Shown here piece by piece: positions 1 to 4,853 of a DNA stretch of 6,609 nucleotides. The notes beneath the pieces are model-generated. The model saw only the letters and a list, made by a program, of their open reading frames with translations, was not told where the DNA came from and searched no databases. The DNA is from Candidatus Zixiibacteriota bacterium. GTDB lineage: Bacteria; Zixibacteria; MSB-5A5; CAIYYT01. The stretch covers positions 1 to 6,609 of the forward strand of contig JAPLUP010000609.1 in NCBI GenBank assembly GCA_026397575.1, written 5' to 3'. Positions within the stretch are counted from its first letter, which is position 1; each line of letters starts with the position of its first letter. The position numbers and the translations under genes are program-made.

Positions 1-30
1 GTTGCTGCGGTTGTGGCTGTTGCATCCTAA
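1..30 (+). other. Possible C-terminal tail of an upstream gene
   Basis: Reading from base 1 gives nine small hydrophobic codons (VAAVVAVAS) followed by TAA at 28-30, just before the promoter at 35. This fits the end of an upstream + strand gene, but nine residues cannot identify a family and the open frame may be chance. No terminator hairpin is visible between this stop and the promoter. Confidence 0.2.
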
Positions 31-34
31 CTCC

Positions 35-63
35 TTGATTAGACGCTTTAATTGTAATATAAT
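35..63 (+). promoter_or_regulatory. Sigma70-type promoter for the heptose kinase gene
   Basis: A -35-like TTGATT (35-40, four of six consensus bases) is followed by a 17-bp spacer and a perfect TATAAT (58-63). The predicted transcription start is near base 70, giving a leader of about 19 nt that contains the AAGGAG ribosome site. The position explains why the open frame upstream of base 89 should not be coding: an ATG at 62-64 overlaps the -10 box. Assignment is by sequence match only. Confidence 0.7.
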
Positions 64-76
64 GGGGACCGTAGTC

Positions 77-82
77 AAGGAG
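77..82 (+). promoter_or_regulatory. Ribosome binding site deciding the heptose kinase start
   Basis: AAGGAG lies 6 nt before GTG at 89 and 12 nt before ATG at 95. The shorter spacing is near optimal, so GTG-89 is preferred; ATG-95 would remove only two residues. The earlier ATG at 62 has no Shine-Dalgarno sequence and sits in the promoter. Confidence 0.65.
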
Positions 83-88
83 AATCCG

Positions 89-1081
89 GTGGCCATGATC
101 ACCCGCGACAGACTCAAACAGCTTTTTGCTAATATCGAAAACGGACGTGTGTTGGTCTATGGCGATCTGATGCTCGACCAGTATCTCTGGGGCAAGGTTG
201 ACCGCATCTCGCCGGAGGCGCCGGTACCTGTCGTCGAGGTCGAATCGGAATCGATCTTGCTCGGCGGCGCCGCCAATGTCGCCAAGAACATCGCCGCCAT
301 TGGTTGCGGCGTGGAAATCGCCGGACTTGTCGGCGACGACCCGAACGCCACGCGGATGAAGCATATGCTGGAGCGAGAGGGGATCAGCCGGTACAAATTG
401 GTCACCGACCAGAAACGCCCGACCACACTGAAAACCCGCATAATCGCTCACAATCAACAGGTCGTCCGCGCCGATCGTGAATCGCGCGCCGAAATTGACG
501 GCTACACGGAAAAGGAAATGATCGACTACATCGAAAGCCGGATGGACGACATCAACTGCCTGCTGATTTCTGACTATGGCAAAGGTGCCATCACGGCAGC
601 ATTATTGGAGCGTGTAGTTAAGGTGGCGCGCAAAAAAGGCAAATTCGTTGCCGTCGATCCCAAGGAAACTCATTTCCGCAACTACCGCGGCGTTTCGGTG
701 ATTACGCCCAACAATCATGAAGCATCCTTTGCCGCCGGTATTCGTATCCGCGACGAGGAAACGCTTAAACAGGTTGGCTGGAGTTTGCTGAAAGAACTGG
801 AACTCGACTCGATTTTGATTACTCTTGGAGCGAAGGGAATGGCGTTGTTTGAGAAAGACGATTCGTTTAGTCACCTGCCCACGGTTGCCAAGAAGGTCTT
901 TGACGTTACCGGCGCGGGTGATACGGTAATCGCGGTTATGACCGCGATGGTAGCCGCCGGCGCGAATCCGTTGGAAGCGGCGTATATCGCCAATCAGGCG
1001 GCAGGAATCGTCGTTGAGTTTGTCGGCACGGCGTTTGTCGAGAAAAATACGCTATATGAAACAATCTTGCAGCAGTTATGA
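89..1081 (+). CDS. rfaE1: D-glycero-beta-D-manno-heptose-7-phosphate kinase (monofunctional, PfkB family)
   Basis: This cytoplasmic enzyme phosphorylates heptose 7-phosphate at C1 with ATP to give heptose 1,7-bisphosphate, a step toward ADP-heptose for the LPS inner core. The 330-residue product matches the kinase half of E. coli HldE throughout: GDLMLDQY (25-32), ISPEAPVPV (40-48), sugar-binding GGAANVA (59-65), NQQVVRAD (122-129), SDYGKG (161-166), TPN (206-208) and the PfkB signature DVTGAGDT (272-279), with D278 as the expected catalytic base. It ends directly after the kinase domain, so the cytidylyltransferase half of HldE is absent. It is therefore the HldA/RfaE1 type, and an RfaE2/HldC partner should be encoded elsewhere. 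It probably has its own promoter at 35-63. The start is GTG-89, or ATG-95. Another sugar kinase of the PfkB superfamily is unlikely given these motifs. Confidence 0.92.
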   Translation: MAMITRDRLKQLFANIENGRVLVYGDLMLDQYLWGKVDRISPEAPVPVVEVESESILLGGAANVAKNIAAIGCGVEIAGLVGDDPNATRMKHMLEREGISRYKLVTDQKRPTTLKTRIIAHNQQVVRADRESRAEIDGYTEKEMIDYIESRMDDINCLLISDYGKGAITAALLERVVKVARKKGKFVAVDPKETHFRNYRGVSVITPNNHEASFAAGIRIRDEETLKQVGWSLLKELELDSILITLGAKGMALFEKDDSFSHLPTVAKKVFDVTGAGDTVIAVMTAMVAAGANPLEAAYIANQAAGIVVEFVGTAFVEKNTLYETILQQL

Positions 1082-1090
1082 CCGTTCGAA

Positions 1091-1120
1091 TTTCTCCCTT
1101 GGAGAAAGGTCGGGAGTGAG
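1091..1120. repeat. Decayed copy of the intergenic palindromic repeat
   Basis: TTTCTCC (1091-1097) and GGAGAAA (1101-1107) form a 7-bp stem with a CTT loop. They are followed by a GGGAGTGAG-like tail (1112-1120). Order and spacing match the right three-quarters of the full palindrome at 4721-4770 (CTCTCCC, GGGAGAGG, GGGGTGAGG), with several point changes and no left outer arm. No U-tract follows, so it is a poor intrinsic terminator, although the hairpin lies only 10 nt after the upstream stop codon. Kinship with the second copy is inferred from alignment by eye. Confidence 0.5.
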
Positions 1121-1151
1121 TCGCGGTTTTATGGAAATACAGTGAGTGAAT

Positions 1152-1156
1152 GGAGG
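1152..1156 (+). promoter_or_regulatory. Ribosome binding site deciding the phosphoesterase start
   Basis: GGAGG lies 7 nt before ATG-1164, which opens a clean signal peptide (MKKRIL...). An in-frame GTG at 1146 lies upstream of this site and would add six residues in front of the signal sequence, so it is not used here. Confidence 0.8.
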
Positions 1157-1163
1157 CAATATC

Positions 1164-2927
1164 ATGAAAAAGCGGATTTTGCAACTAACCGTCATCTTTG
1201 CCGTACTGGCGGCGGTTGTGATCGCGGCTACCTCGCAAACCGAACAGGAGATCGGCCCGCGCAACGGAACGATTCGTTTTGTGGTCATCGGCGATCGCAC
1301 TGGCGGGCACATGCCGGGAGTTTATGAACAAGTGATCGCAGAAATCGCCCGCCTGCGCCCCGATTTCTCGATTACGGTCGGCGATCAGATCGAGGGTTAT
1401 TCAAGCGACTCAGCAGAAGTTGCCGGCCAGTGGCGCGAGTATGATTCCATCGTCAAGCCGCTGCCATCGCCACTTTACCTTACTCCGGGAAATCATGACA
1501 TCACCTACGACCAAATGGAACCCTGGTATCGACTGTATGCGGGCAAACCATACTACTCGTTTGATCAACTCGGTTCGCACTTCATCGTGCTTGACGTGAG
1601 CCGCTGGGAGTTCGGCGATCCACTTCCCAAAGCCGAAATGGATTGGCTGGTTGAGGACCTCAAACACAATCAACAGGCGGCACACACATTCGTCTTCTTC
1701 CACAAACCTTACTGGATTGAGTCTCTGGAACGGAGCAAACCTGATACCTTGCACCAACTGTTTGTCCGCTTCGGAGTTGATGCTGTGTTCAACGGTCACT
1801 ACCATGAATACTTCAGCGGCAAGCGCGACGGCATTTTATACACCACGGTCGGCAGCTCAGGCGCAGAAGCCACGCCGATGCCGGACGGTCTCCAGTATCA
1901 TTTCACCTGGGTGACGGTCGACAGCGCCGGTATCCAGATTGCGCCGATCAAACTCGGTTCGGTCCTGCCGTGGAATGAATATACCGTGACTGACAAGATG
2001 GCAATTGATCGCATCAACAATTTCGGCCTCACTTTTGTTTCGCCGGTTCCGGTCGAGGAAGACCTGACAGTCAGAGACACTGTGGTTGAATTGAGACTGA
2101 ACAACTCCTTTGCCGGTCGCGAGACAGATGATACGTTGCGCTGGACCGTCCCGCCGAACTGGTCCGTTGAACCTCAGGTCGCAGCGGTGAAACTCGCAGC
2201 GGGCGAAACCAGGACCTTTCCATTCCGAGTGCGCTGTGCCGGCATGCTTTATCCCGTGCCCACGGCACAGTACGCTTTCAACTATGGCAAGGACGGCAAG
2301 ATTACCACCAAGAGTGATTTGAAGGTCGCGCGGCAGGTCTCCTGCTACAACACCGGCACGCCTATCACGTTGGATGGCGCCGTCACCGAAAACTGTTGGC
2401 ACGGTCCGGTCACACGTTTCTTCGCGCCCGATGGTGGGCCGTTGAAAACTGATCCAGTCAAATTCTATTTCGCGCACGACAAAGACTATCTCTATCTGGC
2501 GGCGCTGTGCACTGATCAGAAAACCGACTCGTTGCGTGCAAAGCTCACGCAGCATGACGACTTGGTCTCAACCGAAGATTGTGTCGGCTTCTTCCTCGAA
2601 CCGATCAACAAGAGTGGTGTAGTCTATCAGGTGTATTTTAATCCTCTCGGGACCATTTTTGACCAGAAATTGACCAAGGGCAGCAACGGTTGGATAGTCG
2701 CCGATAAGAATTGGAGTGCCGTCTGCGATGTCAAAACATCAAAGGGCAACGGCTTCTGGTCAATGGAAGCACGGCTGCCGGTCAGACAATTTGGCGCAGT
2801 CCTGAAGTCGGGCGATCAGTGGCGGCTCAACTTCCGCCGCAAACAACCACGCCTGCAAAGCAGTGCCGACTGGCAAGCACCGATAGCCCAAGATGCAAAT
2901 ACCTATGGGATCATGATAATAAAGTGA
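1164..2927 (+). CDS. Exported calcineurin-like metallophosphoesterase with C-terminal Ig-like and CBM9-like domains
   Basis: This is a probable secreted or periplasmic metal-dependent phosphoesterase of 587 residues; its substrate is unknown. Residues 1-22 are a signal peptide (MKKR then a hydrophobic stretch ending in AAT). The phosphoesterase core spans about 36-265, with metal motifs GDRTGG (43-48), GDQIE (73-77), GNHD (109-112), H180 in FFHKPYW and GHYH (211-214). The usual DxH of the first block reads D44-R-T46, so the His is replaced. Residues about 290-392 look like a NEW3-type Ig-like beta domain (NWSVEP, then GETRTFPFRV). Residues about 398-587 resemble a CBM9/DOMON-like sugar-binding domain (TPITLDGAVTENCW, then FYFAHDKDYLYLAAL). 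That suggests action on, or attachment to, a glycan or surface polymer. An 82-bp gap holding a repeat separates it from the upstream gene, and a terminator follows, so it may be transcribed alone. The phosphoesterase call is firm; the C-terminal domain names are less so. Confidence 0.85.
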   Translation: MKKRILQLTVIFAVLAAVVIAATSQTEQEIGPRNGTIRFVVIGDRTGGHMPGVYEQVIAEIARLRPDFSITVGDQIEGYSSDSAEVAGQWREYDSIVKPLPSPLYLTPGNHDITYDQMEPWYRLYAGKPYYSFDQLGSHFIVLDVSRWEFGDPLPKAEMDWLVEDLKHNQQAAHTFVFFHKPYWIESLERSKPDTLHQLFVRFGVDAVFNGHYHEYFSGKRDGILYTTVGSSGAEATPMPDGLQYHFTWVTVDSAGIQIAPIKLGSVLPWNEYTVTDKMAIDRINNFGLTFVSPVPVEEDLTVRDTVVELRLNNSFAGRETDDTLRWTVPPNWSVEPQVAAVKLAAGETRTFPFRVRCAGMLYPVPTAQYAFNYGKDGKITTKSDLKVARQVSCYNTGTPITLDGAVTENCWHGPVTRFFAPDGGPLKTDPVKFYFAHDKDYLYLAALCTDQKTDSLRAKLTQHDDLVSTEDCVGFFLEPINKSGVVYQVYFNPLGTIFDQKLTKGSNGWIVADKNWSAVCDVKTSKGNGFWSMEARLPVRQFGAVLKSGDQWRLNFRRKQPRLQSSADWQAPIAQDANTYGIMIIK

Positions 2928-2937
2928 TTGCACGCGT

Positions 2938-2970
2938 AAGGGCGCGGTCTCCGCGCCCTTGCTCTTCATC
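2938..2970 (+). terminator. GC-rich hairpin, probable intrinsic terminator
   Basis: AAGGGCGCGG (2938-2947) pairs perfectly with CCGCGCCCTT (2951-2960) over a TCT loop, starting 11 nt after the phosphoesterase stop codon. The sequence after the stem (GCTCTTCATC) is only moderately T-rich, so termination may be partial and some read-through into the transglutaminase gene is possible. Confidence 0.65.
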
Positions 2971-2975
2971 TCGAT

Positions 2976-2981
2976 AAGGAG
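2976..2981 (+). promoter_or_regulatory. Ribosome binding site deciding a GTG start
   Basis: AAGGAG lies 5 nt before GTG-2987. An ATG at 2985-2987 overlaps it but is followed at once by TGA, so GTG is the real start codon and opens a signal peptide. Confidence 0.75.
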
Positions 2982-2986
2982 ACTAT

Positions 2987-4582
2987 GTGAAACACTGCAA
3001 GATTGCCCTGATGCTTCTGACGACAGTCGTCTTCGTCAGTGCGAAAATGGCAGCGACAAGTAGGATCTATGATCTGCCTGCTATAGTTTTTCCGGACGAT
3101 GTGGTGCAAGCCCTCGAAAGAGCGGACAAGAACCGTGACGAACTGCAACAAGTGCTCGTTCACTACAGCCAAACAAGGGACTCGCTCGAGCTGCGCGCCG
3201 CCTACTTCTTGATCGGCAACATGGAAGGGCACAGCTATGTGACCTATTTCCTGAAAGACACACTTGGTAATGCCGTCGATTTCAACGCGCTCAACTATCC
3301 CAATTACGACTCTCTAACTGCCGACTTCAAGCAACTGGAAGCCAAACACGGCACTCTCGATTTCGACCGCAAGCAGACTCTGGAAGACCTTGATGTCATC
3401 ACTGCCGATTTCCTGATCAAACAAATCGACTATGCTTTCAAGGCATGGCGCGAACGTCCCTGGGCGAAGAAACTGACGTTTGATCAGTTCTGTGAGTACG
3501 TGCTTCCTTATCGCGGCAGCGATGAACCGCTGGAAGACTGGCGCGGAGCTTTCTGGAGCAAGTATCAGGATCTGCCGAAAACAATGGCGGACTCCACCGA
3601 CCCCTTGGAGGCGTCAAAGAAGATCAATGATGATGTCAAGACCTGGTTTTCTTTCGATGAACGTTATTACTTTCATCCCACCGATCAGGGTATCACCGAG
3701 ATGTTGACCAATCACAAGGGGCGCTGCGAGGATATGACCAATGCCACCATCTATGCCATGCGCGCCAATGGTCTGGCGGTCACCAGCGACTATACACCCT
3801 TCTGGGCCAATTGCGGCAATAACCATGCCTGGAACGCGATCCTGACTCCAAACGGTCAGGTGATACCGTTTATGGGTGCGGAAGCCAACCCCGGCGATTA
3901 CCGCCTTGCGCACAAGTACGCCAAGGTCTATCGCAAGACCTATGGCAAGCAACTGCAGAATCTGGTCTTCCAACCGCACAAACAGGAGAAGCTTGCGCCT
4001 CGGCTGGCCGGCAAGAACTACAAGGATGTCACGGCCGAATACGGACCTGTCTGCAACGTAACCAGAACACTCAGCTTCCCGGCGCCTGATACCATCGACA
4101 TTGCTTACATCTGCGTTTTCAACGAAGGCGAATGGAAGCCGATTGATTGGGGGCGCAGAACCGACAGCGGCCTTGTTACTTTCACGGACATGGCTAAGGA
4201 TGTTGTTCTCCTGGCCGGTCTATACGTTGACGGCAAGATCCAACCGATAGGCGAACCCTTCCTGATTCGCGATGATTGCAGCGTACAACCGTTGACAGTC
4301 ACGCAGGGCGCCACGACCGAATTGGAGCTAACGGCAACGACCGCACGTGTGCTGGAAGTGTCGACAGACGGCGTTTCCAAGAAGCCGCCGACACCGGGCA
4401 CAGAATATGAACTCTTCTATTGGCAAGACGGCTGGAAGTCGCTCGGAAAAGCGACTGCGGGCAAAGATCCGTTGGTGTTCCAAAAGGTACCGACCGATTG
4501 TCTTTACCGGCTGGTGGCAACCGGCTCAGACAAAGACGAACGGGTTTTCACTATTGAAGATGGCAAGCAAGTCTGGTGGTAG
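2987..4582 (+). CDS. Exported transglutaminase-like (cysteine peptidase fold) protein
   Basis: This 531-residue protein is probably secreted across the inner membrane. Residues 1 to about 19-24 form a signal peptide (MKHCK, then LMLLTTVVFVSA); C4 is not in a lipobox. A mostly helical N-terminal region (about 25-200) precedes a transglutaminase-like core (about 205-310) with nucleophile C247 in GRCEDM and H280 in NNHAWN. The third acidic residue is probably E299 or D304 near MGAEANPGDY. Residues about 355-531 are beta-rich and end in aromatic residues (QVWW). Such proteins hydrolyse or transfer amide bonds in peptides or peptidoglycan-like substrates, but this substrate cannot be read from sequence. 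The GRCEDMTN, DYTPFW and PFMGAEANPG blocks resemble, from memory, a secreted transglutaminase-like family common in Bacteroidetes. A hairpin terminator lies just upstream, and no canonical promoter is evident in the 59-bp gap, so expression by read-through or from a weak promoter is possible. Confidence 0.85.
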   Translation: MKHCKIALMLLTTVVFVSAKMAATSRIYDLPAIVFPDDVVQALERADKNRDELQQVLVHYSQTRDSLELRAAYFLIGNMEGHSYVTYFLKDTLGNAVDFNALNYPNYDSLTADFKQLEAKHGTLDFDRKQTLEDLDVITADFLIKQIDYAFKAWRERPWAKKLTFDQFCEYVLPYRGSDEPLEDWRGAFWSKYQDLPKTMADSTDPLEASKKINDDVKTWFSFDERYYFHPTDQGITEMLTNHKGRCEDMTNATIYAMRANGLAVTSDYTPFWANCGNNHAWNAILTPNGQVIPFMGAEANPGDYRLAHKYAKVYRKTYGKQLQNLVFQPHKQEKLAPRLAGKNYKDVTAEYGPVCNVTRTLSFPAPDTIDIAYICVFNEGEWKPIDWGRRTDSGLVTFTDMAKDVVLLAGLYVDGKIQPIGEPFLIRDDCSVQPLTVTQGATTELELTATTARVLEVSTDGVSKKPPTPGTEYELFYWQDGWKSLGKATAGKDPLVFQKVPTDCLYRLVATGSDKDERVFTIEDGKQVWW

Positions 4583-4665
4583 TACTCTGTTCTCGTCGGA
4601 TTGATTGGTATTGTGGCGGCAACTCGACGGAGTCTGTCCCACAAGTTGGAGTACAGTTGTGAACA

Positions 4666-4709
4666 GCGATCGCCATGGTCGAGAGTGTTGAGCGAGATCA
4701 TGGCGTCGC
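4666..4709. repeat. Imperfect hairpin
   Basis: GCGATCGCCATGGTC (4666-4680) pairs with GATCATGGCGTCGC (4696-4709): 14 pairs including one G-U, with one bulged T and a 15-nt loop. No T-run follows. It could slow transcription after the transglutaminase gene or be part of the surrounding element. Confidence 0.55.
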
Positions 4710-4720
4710 CACACCTTGCA

Positions 4721-4770
4721 CCCTCACCCCCTTCCCCTCTCCCACTGGGAGAGGGGTGTAGGGGTGAGGG
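4721..4770. repeat. Long palindromic repeat of the CCCTCACCCC / GGGGTGAGGG type
   Basis: The outer arms CCCTCACCCC (4721-4730) and GGGGTGAGGG (4761-4770) are perfectly complementary over 10 bp. The inner arms CCCCTCTCCC (4734-4743) and GGGAGAGGGG (4747-4756) pair over 10 bp around an ACT loop, with a small internal loop between the two stems. Very similar C/T-rich palindromes occur between genes in many bacterial genomes and, when translated, give the familiar spurious peptide PSPPSPLPLGEG. A degraded copy is at 1091-1120. Confidence 0.85.
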
Positions 4771-4819
4771 AAAGGAACTTATGGGACAACCTCGACGGAG
4801 CTGCCCACGATAGACCATG

Positions 4820-4845
4820 CGAATCGCCGACCGACGAATCGCCGA
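4820..4845. repeat. 11-bp direct repeat in the leader of the pseudokinase gene
   Basis: CGAATCGCCGA occurs at 4820-4830 and 4835-4845, 15 bp apart start to start, and the second copy runs into the ribosome site. It may be a regulator binding site or a chance duplication; no regulator is known here. Confidence 0.5.
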
Positions 4846-4850
4846 GGTGA
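4844..4850 (+). promoter_or_regulatory. Ribosome binding site for the pseudokinase gene
   Basis: GAGGTGA closely matches the anti-Shine-Dalgarno complement; the GAGG core ends 6 nt before ATG-4854. An in-frame TGA at 4851-4853 directly precedes this ATG, so the frame cannot start earlier. Confidence 0.8.
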
Positions 4851-4853
4851 TGA

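Larger units (their letters stand above)
4623..4800. mobile_element. Candidate MITE-like insertion with flanking direct repeats
   Basis: CTCGACGGAG occurs at 4623-4632 and again at 4791-4800, a perfect 10-bp direct repeat like a target duplication. Directly inside each copy is a 13-bp end: TCTGTCCCACAAG (4633-4645) and, inverted, CTTATGGGACAAC (4778-4790). These agree at 10 of 13 positions as terminal inverted repeats. The 158-bp interior encodes nothing credible and holds two hairpins. The layout fits a small non-autonomous element mobilised by an unseen transposase. Against this, the similarity of the direct repeats continues for about 8 more bases with two one-base gaps (CTGTCCCAC versus CTGCCCAC), which also fits duplication of ordinary intergenic sequence. 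Confidence 0.4.
4583..4853. other. Structured intergenic region without a credible gene
   Basis: These 271 bp contain no supported coding sequence. They hold, in order, a direct repeat, a left inverted end, a 14-bp hairpin, a long palindrome, a right inverted end, the second direct-repeat copy and a short 11-bp tandem-like repeat. I found no convincing -35/-10 pair for the downstream gene and no terminator directly after the transglutaminase stop. Confidence 0.8.

Noticed and set aside
2..88. N-terminal extension of the heptose kinase frame
   Set aside because: It overlaps a full promoter and the ribosome site, and homologues are expected to begin shortly before the GD.MLD motif.
1091..1107. 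Intrinsic terminator for rfaE1
   Set aside because: The stem is AT-rich (TTTCTCC/GGAGAAA) and no T-run follows; its similarity to the repeat at 4721-4770 explains it better.
1857..2555. Minus-strand open frame of 232 codons
   Set aside because: It lies wholly antisense to the phosphoesterase C-terminal domains, is rich in Arg/Cys as expected of a shadow frame, and has no recognisable domain.
4601..4813. Small + strand open frame of 70 codons between the transglutaminase and pseudokinase genes
   Set aside because: Much of it is the translated palindromic repeat (PSPPSPLPLGEG type), a classic false gene, and it has no ribosome site.
4850..4852. ATG-4850 as start of the gene after the intergenic region
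   Set aside because: It opens a frame that stops after about a dozen codons, whereas ATG-4854 has better ribosome-site spacing and opens the 585-codon frame.
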